A stretch of 64,000 nt of DNA from Dolomedes plantarius (Eukaryota; Arthropoda; Arachnida; Araneae; Dolomedidae), in the NCBI GenBank assembly GCA_907164885.2, contig OU015490.1, positions 236,535,622-236,599,621 of the forward strand, read 5' to 3'. The notes below the pieces were generated by a model. It was not told the DNA's origin and made no database searches. It saw only the letters and a program-made list of their open reading frames with translations. Both the position numbers and the translations under genes were made by a program. Shown piece after piece: positions 35,464-47,240 of this stretch (positions are counted from its first letter, which is position 1; each line of letters begins with the position of its first letter).

Positions 35464-36790
35464 CTAATGGATCTCTAGCAAAGGCTTTAAGCAAGAAATG
35501 CAGACATATATCATCGGACACATACCAGAAATTGTCCCTAGAAGAGTCAATAAATACATTGCCGGTAAAAGTTGTTAAAAAGTCTTTGGATTTTTATATG
35601 AACCTATTATTCCTTATTCGACCAATGGGTCCAATTCTTTTGGCGGTTGTTTCCGCTCTTATTGTATAGCGGAATATAGTATAAAAGCATTTGCATAGTT
35701 ATGCATCGGATATTAAAATACTTTAGAATCCAATACTCCTCAAAATGTACCTATTTTCTGAATTCCTAGACTATGAAATTGTTATATTACTTACTCCTAG
35801 TATATGTTTGAGACAAAACCTTTCAAAATTCATATTTCATTTTACAATCCTACTCTACAGCATATATATTTGACTGTAAATAAAGAAGTATGTCCATAGT
35901 CCTTTCTTTATTTCCACATACGTAGAAAAGTAATCTAGTGATATAAAAATTGAGATGTGTGAAAAAGAATTTGGGTTAGACGTTCGAAGGATTTATTTTT
36001 ATTCCAATGTATTATACGTGGAATAAAGGTTATACCATTTCATTTAATGCAAAACTATCTTTCATGCTGTATTCACTCGTGAAAATAGCGTTTGTTCTCC
36101 ATCTGCATCCTAAACTAGCAGCAATCCTTCTTTCAAATCCTTAAAACTTTACTACTCTTCGGAAAAGTATTATTATTTTATTTTCCAGCCGGCGCAATAA
36201 AGAACACCCGATTCCAGTTGAAACATTTCTTAGATTCCTTTCGATGATGTGCTTTCTGACGCCTGAGAGCATTCCAAACTTTTCGAACGTTCCTAAGAAG
36301 TAGTGGCACGGTATTGCCCCGAATCTTCGATGGAGAGATATTAAAAAAGGAAAAGTTTTCACTCATTTTGCTGTAAGAGAACAGTTTTATTACGGGACAT
36401 TTCAGTTTTGTTCTCGGAAATCAATCGATGCTTGAGAGACAGATCTGATGTTTTTATTTGAAATTGATATAGGACTTTATCGCTTATTCAGTAGAGGAAC
36501 CGGAGTTTGCATTTAAGGATTTTTCACTTGAAAGTATCCATTTCATAAATTTAAGCATTACATGCATCTACATTTTACCGAAAAGGGAGTTTTATTTTAA
36601 TTCTTGGAAATTAAAAGCAGCAGCAACTCTTTACACAGTTACCGAATGTGTACCAATACGATATTTTTTTCCAATGGCTGGGAACTGAGCGATAGATACT
36701 CTTAATACGATAATTTTAAAATTAATAAAAGCAGCATTGAACAAAATTTTATTAAATCAAGGTCAACACAATTTTATTATATATATTCAT
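35464..36790. other. AT-rich DNA, no gene assigned
   Basis: The first about 130 bp may be the right part of the interrupted Tc1 remnant. A 62-codon minus-strand frame (36366-36178) starts with ATG and is basic, but it has no recognised domain and no clear splice sites. Nothing else seen. Confidence 0.35.
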
Positions 36791-36794
36791 ACAT

Positions 36795-37033
<239 letters not shown>

Positions 37034-37049
37034 GGTGGGTGGGTGTCGC

Positions 37050-38426
37050 TATTGCTGGGCATTAAAATTGCAACACCATGAAGGAGGGATGATACAAATG
37101 TCAAATTCTCACGAAAGGAAGAAGATGCTGGGATATGCAAATGATTAGCAGCTAATCACAATCGAACGACGCAGGAGGGAGAAACGTCATTTCAAACTCT
37201 GTATAAAAGGAAAATTACACAGAGGGTTTCTCATTTAAAAATCGTATTTCAAAGTTGGTTGTTTGTGAGAAAATCGTGTCATGCCTCGTATAGGAAGAGT
37301 AAATAGCTACCAGCACGTATCAGAATTCGATAGCGTCAGGATCGTGGCCTATCGAGAATGCAGTTTATTGTTCCGCAATATTGCTACTCGCATTGGTCTG
37401 AACAAAAGTCATGCGAATATGGAATCGATGGGTTCACGAGGGTCATATTGAAAGTCATACAGGATCTCAACGGCCTCCCGCCGCTAATGCCCTAGAGGAC
37501 AGACATGTTGTCTGATTAGACTTGCAGTATCGTACAGCCACATCACGGACCTTGAGTCAGGAAATGGACTTGTTTGTTGCACGACAAGTATCCGCACGGA
37601 CACTGCGACGACGTCTGGAGGAGCACGGACTGCATGCACGGCGACCATTATTGCGGCTTCCTTTCACACTAGAGACGCGCGGCGACAGTGGTGCGCCCAA
37701 CTACAAAACTGGATACAGGAGTGTCACGTCTCGGTTCTGCGTGCAGCATCATGATGAATGTATCCGTGTCTGGAGGCACCGAGGAGAATGCACGGGGCCT
37801 GCTTGCATTCGATATCGTCATACGGACGCTGCACCTGGTGTGATGGTATGGACAGCCATTGGGTACACGACACGAACACCTCTTGTTTGCGTCGTCGGTA
37901 ATCTGAACAGTAATCGTTACATTTCTCAGATCTTAAGACCGGTGGTTGTGCTGTATCTTCGAGACCTCGGAGACGTCATCTTTCAACAAGACAACGCAAG
38001 ACCGCATGTTGCCCATCATGTCCTGACCTACCTCGACACAGAGGGTGTTCGACTGTTTCCCTGGCCAGCTCGTTCTCCGGATCTCTCACCCATTGAAAAC
38101 ATCTGGTCATGGGTTGCTGAGAGACTGGGCCGCCACCGCTCTCCATTCACTACCATTGATGAAGTGTGGCATAGACTTGAAGGAGCATGGATTGACTTGC
38201 CCGTATCTGTCATCGAAGCCAAGTTAAACTCGATGCCTGAACCGGGTTAGAGCCGTTTTAGCAGCCAGAGGTGGCAGCTGTGTGTACTAATTTCTGACCC
38301 TGTATACACCCAAATTGCCTACAAATTTAATCATGTTTTCTTTCTACTATGCTGTATAAGTATAATAAGTAAGGTTTTTGTTATTTACTTTCCTTCCTGG
38401 TGATGCAATTTTAATGGCCAGCGGTG
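37050..38426 (+). mobile_element. Tc1-like element, different lineage (copy C)
   Basis: Inverted ends TATTGCTGGGCATTAAAATT and CACCGCTGGCCATTAAAATT, both continuing to GCA(A/T)CACCA. TA follows the right end; the left TA is mutated. 1,377 bp. Confidence 0.88.
37281..38290 (+). pseudogene. Tc1-like transposase C, lacks first catalytic Asp
   Basis: The ATG at 37281 opens MPRIGRVNSYQHVSEFDSVR, then a frameshift occurs within the first helix-turn-helix (near 37410). The shifted frame continues with the second helix-turn-helix region (RQVSARTLRRRLEEHGLHAR). Between RLPFTLETR and FCVQHHDE the sequence is shortened, and the block holding the first Asp (F-D-E-S) is gone. The rest is clear: WTAIGYTTRTPLVCVVGNL, FQQDNARPHVAHHV, WPARSPDLSPIENIWSWVAE (34 residues between D and E). 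A 1-base insertion near 38240 adds an early stop at 38250. The original stop would be TAA at 38288-38290. Confidence 0.88.
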
Positions 38427-38429
38427 TAT

Positions 38430-39429
38430 TAATTTTGAGAGACATGTGACTATTTCCCTTCGCGCCGATGCTGATACAATCACTTCCATGAGTTAACCAT
38501 ACATCGCTTGGATTCTAGCAGTAAAATGAGACAATTTTTTTATTACCGGATAGCTATCTTATTGCAGCTTCAAAAAAAGCTAAAAATTCTCATCCCAGAG
38601 AAATCATGAATCCCCTTTTAACTGCAGATCTGCCGTGCTAACCAATCTTGTGTAACGGAGGTACGGGACTTATTTATGTTATCGATGCCCATTTTGAAAA
38701 TGATTTTTTTCCAACATTGCGTCTTGCGGTAAGAACTTTGTATAAAGTTAAAAAAAAATTCTAAGCTTAAATCATCTTTTGCCTTTGATATGTCCTCTGA
38801 GCTTTTAATTTTGTAAAATTTTACCCAATTTTCAAAAGAAATATTGCAAAATAATTTGTAAAAACTTTATAAATTTTTAATCATTTGACATGATACAGAA
38901 AAAAAAAATCACTGAAATTTTGTGTCAGAATTTTTACTCTAAACCAAAAATCGTGATACGGGGATCCATGAGGAAAAAAATCCATCAATAACCTTAAAGT
39001 GCAGAAGTGTAGGAGAGTAAGCATCGGTAATGTACCATAAAACTTATGTATTTGGGAGTGTAATCCTCACAGAAGTTTGCCTCATTTTATTCTCAAACCT
39101 CTGTGTCCTGTTAAGAAAATAAAGTTGCTTATCTTTTATGCTATTGTGTTTGATCTCTCTTTGTGAGTTCAACTGTAAATACTGCATGGACAAAATAGAA
39201 AGAGTGGGAAAAACTATTGAACTGATTTGGTTTAATAGAATTGCTGTGGGAAATGATTTGGTTTAATAGAATTGCACTAATTCTTGAGGTTTGAAGTTTT
39301 TAGCATAGTATTTCAAGGGGGAATATTAACATCTGAAAATGGGAAAGATTAGCACATGGATCTCTAAATATTGAACCTCGTGTAATGTTTCGAAAAACCT
39401 GGCGTAAAATAAATGTTATACGCAAAGAA
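38430..39429. other. AT-rich DNA, nothing recognised
   Basis: No supported feature. Confidence 0.4.
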
Positions 39430-40010
39430 TACAGAGTGTCACAGAAAACCTTGATACATTTTTAAAAAATTATATAAAAAAGCACTCATGGTAGGATCTA
39501 GATATTCACATACTTGTTACCTTATATATTAGAGTTTTTTTTTAGTATAGTCAATAAATTTCAATATATGCTTCTTTTGTGGCATTGAGAATAAATATCC
39601 AGTCGGTAATGTATTTCAGCGTATTTTCGTTCCGAAATGGATTCGGTAACACATGGAATTGCAGTCATTATGCGGTTCATGAGTTCTTTAAAACTGTCCA
39701 CTTTTGTTGCTTTGTCTTTGACAAATAAACTTTGTCTTTGACAGATCCCCAAAGGAAAAAAGTCAAGAGGTGTTATGTCTCGAGATCGAGGCACCCATTG
39801 GATAGGACCATCTCGCCCAACCCACCTGTTTGGAAATTCCTCATTTAAAAAGTCTCGTACAATCATATCTCAATGAGGCGGTGCACCGTCTTGTTGCCAG
39901 AGGATTTTGGGATGTAAATAAGAAATTTGTGAGTCAGCAAAATAGCCGTTTGCAGCTTTAGCCATTTTACATCTTCCGCTTTCACGGAACAACTAGCGCC
40001 CTCTGTTGAA
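39430..40010 (-). mobile_element. Mariner remnant, third lineage
   Basis: The left end, after TA, is CAGAGTGTCACAGAAAACCT. The matching right end was not found; it is either mutated or truncated. Contains the transposase fragment below. Confidence 0.6.
39561..39935 (-). pseudogene. Mariner-type transposase fragment
   Basis: Minus strand, upstream of a stop: LWQQDGAPPH (second Asp block). It is then open from 39866: MIVRDFLNEEFPNRWVGRDG, SRDITPLDFFPLG (third Asp, in the TPLDFFLWG pattern), MTAIPCVTESI and EIHYRLDI. This is the catalytic C-terminal half only; no N-terminal DNA-binding part is visible. The pattern is that of the mariner-type group also seen in the deleted copies at 26994 and 43342, but the sequence differs. 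Confidence 0.8.
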
Positions 40011-41096
40011 CTTTTTGACACAGAAAAATCTCTAATATATGTGGTAAAACATCTGTGAATTTTCAGTTTCTACCTTGTATACTTTTTTTTTATAAATTTT
40101 CAAAATGTGTTAGGTAGGGTGTATAGGTTTTTTGAAATACCCTACCTAAACTATCTAAAAATCTTATTTTAACAAATGAAAAATAAAAATATATGTTTAC
40201 TGGCATCCTAAATACTTTTTCTTTCGCAATTTAAAGAAGAGCTTGGATGAAGAATAATTTTTAACTTTTCACAAATTTGATTTTTTTACCCCCAAACTTC
40301 TTTTATGCTTTCAGCTTTGACATTATCATCAACAGGTTATTTTTTTTTCAGAGAGTTAGAACTTGTTTGAAACCTATTTACTTATTTAGGCTTCCTTCTG
40401 CTTCAATGTAAAGAAATATTCAAATATACCAGGTACAAATATTTACTTTGTATCCATGGCATTTTTTGCTTATATGTAACAAAAAGCTTCTTTTGGTAGC
40501 AAAAAAACCGAAATCCATTTTGTTTGGAGACATATGTAATTTGGATTTTATGCTTGTTGAAATCAGTAAAACATTTTTTTTATTCACTGTGAATGAAGTA
40601 AACTAATATAAATTTTGCATCACCTGGTTTATATACCTAAAGGGTATTTTATGAAACAATTGGAAAAAAATAGTTTTGCAATCAGGGATAAAATTCCAAC
40701 TACAATAAAAAACACGTTTCTTCACACATATCCTATAAGTTTGTCAATTAATTTTTTTTCAAACAGCTAAAAAAAGCTATGTACATAAATAAGTGAAAAT
40801 CTCACAAAAAATATTGTATCTGCTATTTATGTGCTCTACATAATTTATAACACTTATAATGTCGATGAGATAAAATTTTTTAATATAAAATATGCATTGA
40901 TGTATAACGGATTGATGACCAATAAACAACATATATAATTCTAAGGCGTTCTGCAATTGAATGCATCAAAAGTGCCATACTGTAGTACTACGGACCACCT
41001 AAAATAAATAGAAATAGAAATTGAACAGCTCCATTAAAATATAGCGAAGGGTTATCGGGCATTGAAAGTTCCGATCAACCACAGAAAAGCATTTAT
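40011..41096. other. AT-rich DNA, nothing recognised
   Basis: No supported feature. Confidence 0.4.
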
Positions 41097-41167
41097 TTAA
41101 TTTTGTTGCGACCACTTAAAAAAAAGAATCTCTTCTTTAATCGTCCTCTTTAACAAAGGATATGAGG

Positions 41168-41667
41168 NNNNNNNNNNNNNNNNNNNNNNNNNNNNNNNNN
41201 NNNNNNNNNNNNNNNNNNNNNNNNNNNNNNNNNNNNNNNNNNNNNNNNNNNNNNNNNNNNNNNNNNNNNNNNNNNNNNNNNNNNNNNNNNNNNNNNNNNN
41301 NNNNNNNNNNNNNNNNNNNNNNNNNNNNNNNNNNNNNNNNNNNNNNNNNNNNNNNNNNNNNNNNNNNNNNNNNNNNNNNNNNNNNNNNNNNNNNNNNNNN
41401 NNNNNNNNNNNNNNNNNNNNNNNNNNNNNNNNNNNNNNNNNNNNNNNNNNNNNNNNNNNNNNNNNNNNNNNNNNNNNNNNNNNNNNNNNNNNNNNNNNNN
41501 NNNNNNNNNNNNNNNNNNNNNNNNNNNNNNNNNNNNNNNNNNNNNNNNNNNNNNNNNNNNNNNNNNNNNNNNNNNNNNNNNNNNNNNNNNNNNNNNNNNN
41601 NNNNNNNNNNNNNNNNNNNNNNNNNNNNNNNNNNNNNNNNNNNNNNNNNNNNNNNNNNNNNNNNNNN
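41168..41667. other. Assembly gap, exactly 500 N
   Basis: A placeholder of round size. The short minus-strand frame left of it (41097-41167) cannot be joined reliably to the one on the right. Confidence 0.99.
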
Positions 41668-41935
41668 TCATCTGTGACGGCTCTTTCTTTCAGTTTTGAA
41701 GATAAAGTTTTTTGTTGGATTTCTTTAATAGCCACCGTGTGCATGAATCCGGAGGAACTCTTAAAAATATCTTTCTGTAAAACTATACGAGCTTTACATT
41801 TTGAATCCGAGGAGCACTTCCAGTAGCTCAAATTTTCTCTTTTTCTTTCTATGCGGAAAAGGAATTTTGGTACTGCACTAAATTTCCGCCACGTTTTGAT
41901 TTAATGAAAGAAATGTCGCTCATTTTATCTCAAAA
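41668..41935 (-). pseudogene. FLYWCH zinc-finger coding fragment, probably MULE-type transposon
   Basis: Reading the minus strand from about 41917: MSDISFIKSKRGGNLVQYQN, then a break of one base, then LSYWKCSSDSKCKARIVLQK and SSGFMHTVA. The spaced F-S-K-R-G, YWKC and KCKAR with a later H fit a FLYWCH zinc finger. In arthropod genomes such domains often sit at the N-terminus of Mutator-like (MULE) transposases; that origin is inference. The frame runs into the N gap and is interrupted by a TAG and a frameshift in the middle of the domain. It could alternatively be a broken host FLYWCH gene. Confidence 0.55.
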
Positions 41936-41939
41936 TCAA

Positions 41940-42250
41940 TGAAGTTCGACGCAAAACCCAAGAAATTAGACGCAAACCAAAGAATTCGACGCAAAATCAA
42001 AAAATTCAAGTTCACCATGTGTTTGTGCACTTGTGCCTGCAATCTAGTTCCCAGAGCTATTTCCTGCTGGGGAACCCACCAACCCTCTTCGACTTGAAAT
42101 CCCTAAATATCTCAAAAGGGAAGCTTGAACGGGAAAAAAAGGGGGGAAGGAAATTTTTGTGTCGGCGAAACGGGGTGGACACCGAAAAACTAGGACCACT
42201 AATGCCATCTATTAGGAAAATAGAGAATTAAGTATCCTAAAGAAGAAACG
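41940..42250. other. AT-rich DNA with CGACGCAAA(A)-type short repeats
   Basis: The motif (T)TCGACGCAAAA(C/T)C recurs three times at 41945-42000. A 70-codon frame at 42019 has no recognised domain. Confidence 0.35.
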
Positions 42251-42254
42251 AATC

Positions 42255-42373
42255 CAGTTCGGGCTTCACAAAATAGAAACGTTAATTTTTCTTCTACCCG
42301 AACTCAGTTCGGGCATCACAAATACTGCACGTAGTAGTTGCCCGAACTGGACTCGGGCGACACTGGCAAGGGG
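42255..42373. mobile_element. piggyBac-like terminus with nested palindromes
   Basis: Three copies of a CCCGAACT..AGTTCGGGC-type palindrome or half-palindrome lie at 42256-42265, 42297-42315 and 42338-42357. Then GGCAAGGGG and TTAA follow at 42374-42377. The TTAA plus CCCCTTGCC end fits a piggyBac-like element; its other end was not found. Confidence 0.5.
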
Positions 42374-42379
42374 TTAACA

Positions 42380-43339
42380 AAGGATATCAGGTTCGGTGAA
42401 AAAAATCACCCTCAAAAGGGATATAGAATCTCATAAGCAGTAGTTAATTGGAACTACAGCCTTTTAAAATCATATTAGTATGTCCAGAGAGAGGGATTAT
42501 GTATTCAGAGGGATTATTATATATTGAAAACGATGGATTAACTTAAAATTTCAGAGGGATTTTATATTCAAGATGGTTTATACATCGAAAAAACGATGGA
42601 TTAAATTAAAATATTATTGCTTCTTTCTTCCGTAAAGCTATTGTATTTTCAGGAAATGGTGAAAGTTTTGTAAGGGGATGCTAAATTGAAAATAAAAGAA
42701 AAGAAAGTAATATTAAGATGAATAAGTAAAAATTGTTGTTTCACATTAACAGAGAAAGCCGGACAATGATTGCTTCTTTAAGCCCAGGAAATATGACGAA
42801 AAATGGAATGTTTGCATTTAAAAAAGATGGATAATCGATTATAAAATGAGTTGAGACGAGTTATTTCAGAAAGTAACGAAAAAGATTTTAAATTTTCCCA
42901 ATCGAGTCACCAATGGTACGTATGAATTGGAGTATATTATAAGATGAATTCAAAATAAACTGGTTTCTGCACAATTTCAATATTAAATCGATTCAAATGG
43001 ATTTAAAATGAACTGAGACAAATTATGTCTAAAATAAATTAAAAAATAATAAAATTTCATTATCGAGTTATCAACGACATAGAATCGAAAAAATCATCGA
43101 ATTACTGCAGAATAAACTAGTTTCAGATCAATTTCGAAATTAGATTGAATAAATCATAAACAGCGAATAATGGACGACCGAACTTGTAGCTAATCTAGTG
43201 TTATCTAAATCTTTCTTTCAAAGACCATACTATGTACAGTAAAATGCAAAATTACCAAAACTAAGGCTTTTTTTTAGATTGAAATTTTTGCAAACCTGCA
43301 ATGGAGTTAATTATTAGGGTGTAAATATCACCCTGATTA
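42380..43339. other. AT-rich DNA, nothing recognised
   Basis: Repeated GAGGGATT and CGATGGATTAA motifs around 42490-42600. No gene. Confidence 0.4.
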
Positions 43340-43341
43340 TA

Positions 43342-43906
43342 CAGGGTCATCTAAAAAGATGCCCGTGATTTCAGTTCTGCACACCGGGAACAACAATAGA
43401 CCGAATGGATTTTGCGTAGCAGCAGATGGCATATTAACAGTGGGACTCTTATTTTCCACGTCATGAAGTCCATAACTGGGCTGGGGGCATGCTCCGACGC
43501 TGTGACGTCAAGTTTCCTCCTACAGGGGTTTTTACGTTGAATGGGAAAGGACGGTCCAATTATTTGGCCACCCACAAGCCCGATTCGACCCCTTTAGACT
43601 TTTTCCTGTAGGGTTAACTGAAAAGCATTGTGTACGCCCTGAAAATTTGAGACCTACGTCATTTAACCGAGAGAATCGCCGTTGCAGTAGCGACTGTGAC
43701 TCCTACTGTGATCGACCGTACCTGGTTGGAGATCGACTATCGCCTACATGTGTGAAGAGCAACGAGGGTTGGTCATATCAAAACTTACTAGATAATGTCC
43801 AAAGCTTCATTAGTTTCTGTATCTTTTGGTGAAAAAATAAACACCATGAGTTCTGTTCTATATTTATTACACGGTGCAATCCCAGATACCTTTTTCAATG
43901 ACCCTG
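43342..43906 (+). mobile_element. Internally deleted mariner-type element, copy 2
   Basis: Ends CAGGGTCATCTAAAAAGATG and the complement CAGGGTCATTGAAAAAGGTA, with TA on both sides. Same order as 26994-27550, with the leader joined at the same place to the transposase C-terminus: GRSNYLATHKPDSTPLDFF, RHLTERIAVAVATVTPTVID and WLEIDYRLHV, then a stop. 565 bp. Confidence 0.85.
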
Positions 43907-43909
43907 TAT

Positions 43910-46260
43910 AATAATTCTGAAGATTTTTTTTTCTGTGATTGCAGAAAGATACAAATATGAATCAAAAATTCAAAATGCCTCTAAGTATATAATTTTTTTT
44001 CAAAAAAAATAGACCACGAAATAGCTTCTTTTTACTTTCATCTTTTCTTTATTATTTATTTTGCATATTTTAATTTAATCTGAAGAAAAAATATTAAATG
44101 TACAAAATGATAATTTAAAGTTTTCACTTCACGCTATTATGTTGCTGTGGCCACTTTAAGAGTTAAAAAACAACTTCTCCCTTGTTTTATAACAGTGTTA
44201 TCTAATCTTGGTTTTCCAGACACATAAATATTTCTTTCCTTCTGCAAATTTAGATCCTAATCTGCGATTCTTAGACGAAATGACTTGTGTTTGGACTATT
44301 TTATAAGATTCAATGCAATTTTATTTCAGACAAAGTTGAATCGTGCCAGAACTTTTTTATTTAATGAATAGTCCTTTATTATCCAACAATCTCATTTTAT
44401 TTTTTATTAAAAATATACTTTCAAGATTTTATTTTTGTTTTCTATATTTCTGTATTTATATATACTCTTTATACTGTTTTTCATTCTTCTTCTTTCAAAG
44501 TGTAATACATTTTCAATATATCCTCATCTCCGTCCTGACATTAATTCGTCAGTTTGTAGTAACTTCCTTTCCTGCCAGTTGTCACTTTGAGCTTACAGAT
44601 AATCGGTCACTCTCTGTTTGCTGGGACAACACTTTCGATTTATAGCTTCGAAGGGTTTGACTGTTTCTGACTGTTCCTTCCTGATGAGGACGAAGGTATT
44701 TGCAGATGTAAGAATTTGTAGAACATTTACAATGTAATTTTTTTAGGGTGTAAAGTTCTGAGTTCTTTTCTAGAACATTCTACGATTTTCAAAAACTTTC
44801 CAAAATTCATCTTTAGTTTCTGGAAATTTCTACGACTCTCAGCAAATTTTCAGGAACTTCTAAAAATTTTGGGAACATTTTGAAACTTCACAGAACTTTT
44901 AGGAAGTCACTGGAGCTTTAATGTAATGAAAGTTCACCCGGTTATTTAAGTTCCAGTCACTGTAGGTACTGCATAGTGGACCACTCAGATAAATTCCGAT
45001 GTTATGCTATGTGGAATATTCATACAGGTGCTTTAACAATTCCTCACGAAGAAATGCATAATTTTGAACACTGCTTATTGAATCGAGAAAAATATTTTAA
45101 AATTTAGTGCATACGCTTTCCAAAGATTTTCTTTAAAATTTTACTATTTTCAAAACAATATTTAACATTTTCTTGCTTTAGATAATCACTTTAATTTCAT
45201 TGAAATTCAGTTATTAAAAATGTTAAAACTTTGGAAACTGCATGCTATTTATCTAAATTTCTACTTTCCCCTCAAGAACTTAATTAATTAAAAAAATTTC
45301 ACTTTGTAACGTAGGAGTTGATGTTTTGCGCACTCAAGTGTTGCGCAGCTTTGAACGCGTTTCTTAGAGAATACACAAAGAAGCTGCTAGTACCAGGTAA
45401 AACTCTTTTGACGCTTTTAATGTTATACTATTTTCTAAAATCTTTTAGAACCACTCAGTCATAAGAACTTTTCAAAATTGTCGAGAACTTTCAACGACTT
45501 TTAAGAATCCTCAAAAACTCTCCTCCAGCTGAAGCATATACGTATATCTTTAAAACGTTACAGTAACACGAATATCACGTATACAGAAACTATAATCTCC
45601 AAATCTGTGTTTATGTTGGGTGGATTAAACCGCATAATTTGCCCCATACCTAATTTTCTGAAATAAAAAGCCTTTCACAAGAAATTAGACTTGATGAGGC
45701 TAACTAAAATGCCTTTATTTTTCTTATTTTACATAAAAACTAGTAAAAAGGGATCAATTTGATCCAATAGCTTGGAAGAAAAATATTTACAAAAACTTAA
45801 CTATTAAACAAAAAAGAATACAGATAAGCGTGTCATGAACGGGCGAAAAATAACCTATTTAAATTTTGGAAAAACTACTTAAACTGAATGGTAAAGCTTG
45901 GGATAGTTATAGGAAGAAAGAAGGGATACAAGTTTAATGGCTCGACAATTCGTCGCAAACATCTAAATATCAAACTTGCTGCGAAAACAGCTACTAACAC
46001 TATGGCTGAAAATCCCAACTCACTCGCAGAATAGTTACTGCTTAAAACCCCAACTCTCTGAAAAAATACGTACATCTTAAATACTTGTTGTATTTACTTG
46101 TACAAACCCCATTGGCTGTGACGCGAGAGCTTCGTAATTCGAGTCCTGCCTTCAAAGTTGAAAAATCTGCATATTATTTTATTTTTATTTCAAACCATTC
46201 GTTCATGACACGTTTTAAATATCGCGTTTTCCGACGAAGAGAGAACAAATACTACAGTTT
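43910..46260. other. AT-rich DNA, no gene recognised
   Basis: 44750-44920 and 45420-45520 carry a degenerate, roughly 15-25-bp repeated motif of the GAACTTT(T)NAA type. The 100-codon frame at 44343 is Phe/Leu/Ile-rich, as expected from T-rich DNA, and is not supported as a gene. Confidence 0.35.
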
Positions 46261-46264
46261 AGTC

Positions 46265-46480
46265 TAGTCTTTCTAATGGTGCTGTATGCTCTGACAGTAC
46301 CGGTTGAATTGGGTGTTCCAAGTGAGGAGTGGAATGGCAAATTCCATTTACTGCGAAGGATAGTCTTGGCAAGCTTATCATTAGTCCCACCCCCTCCAAC
46401 ACCTTACAAAAAGCAAAATTTTCGACAAAATTAGGCACTGTAAACCGATTTTTTTTCATTATTTTAAGTATCATTTATTG
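46265..46480. repeat. Dispersed repeat, partner at 52105-52290
   Basis: Shares with 52105-52290 the blocks TTCCAAGTGAGGA, (C)CCCCNCCAACAC(C/T)TT and CAAAAAGCAAAATTTTCGAC-type text in the same order and spacing. Class unknown. Confidence 0.5.
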
Positions 46481-46520
46481 GTAATCAATTATAAAAATTA
46501 TATTTCTTGATAGTCTAAAC

Positions 46521-46744
46521 CAGTGATTCTCAACGACTGTGCCGCGGAAATTAAGTGTGCCGCGAGATTAATGAAGTGTACAACCACTGTGAATTATTTT
46601 GTATGCTATTTTTATAAAATATAGTATAGGTACATCAATCAATTATTCAAGTACAATTCTTTCGAATTTATCTTAATGTTAGGTGCCGCCAAAATCTGTA
46701 ATTATTAAACGTTAACCTTGACGAAAAATAGTTGAGAGTCACTG
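46521..46744. mobile_element. hAT-type MITE with 8-bp target duplication
   Basis: 224 bp. Ends CAGTGATTCTCAAC and the complement of the right end CAGTGACTCTCAAC. Flanking octamers GTCTAAAC (46513-46520) and GTCTTAAC (46745-46752) differ by one base. CAGTG ends plus an 8-bp duplication are hAT features. Confidence 0.88.
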
Positions 46745-46754
46745 GTCTTAACTT

Positions 46755-47240
46755 TTCCATATAAAATATTTTTAAGTTTCCTCCATTGAATGAAATTATT
46801 TGCTTTTAAACCACACTGTATCATATTTTTTTCCGAATGATTTTAGTTTAAAAATATTCGTGTCTCTTTTGTAAAATGAAAATTATACACGTGTAAAAAA
46901 ATTCTTTCTTTGTTACGCGTTACAATTGTTATTTATAAATAGTAATGCAAGTTTTCAGCTCGTGAGAAACTTTTCTCCGCAGGTTACACTGAGTGAGAGA
47001 CTTCGGTATAGAGACTACCCAGATGTAATATTAAAAAATAATTCTGAAACTATTCAAAGGTGCTGACCTTTGAATATTTTCTTAGGGATGACAGCAAGGG
47101 GATTGCTTCCAGCAGCTGACAAATTTGTAACATCTGTAAAAAACAACAACCTTTGTAACATCTGACAGGCAATACAAAACAAAGTAGAGATTCCAGTCAA
47201 AATTTTCCTGTACGGAAAGAAATATAATTATAATTATAGG
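46755..47240. other. AT-rich DNA, nothing recognised
   Basis: No supported feature. Confidence 0.4.

Noticed and set aside
36178..36366. 62-codon basic minus-strand frame starting with ATG as a possible exon
   Set aside because: No recognised domain and no convincing splice donor or acceptor; too short to claim.
44343..44645. 100-codon hydrophobic frame that looks membrane-spanning
   Set aside because: Its Phe/Leu/Ile content follows from T-rich DNA; no conserved motif, splice site or repeat support.
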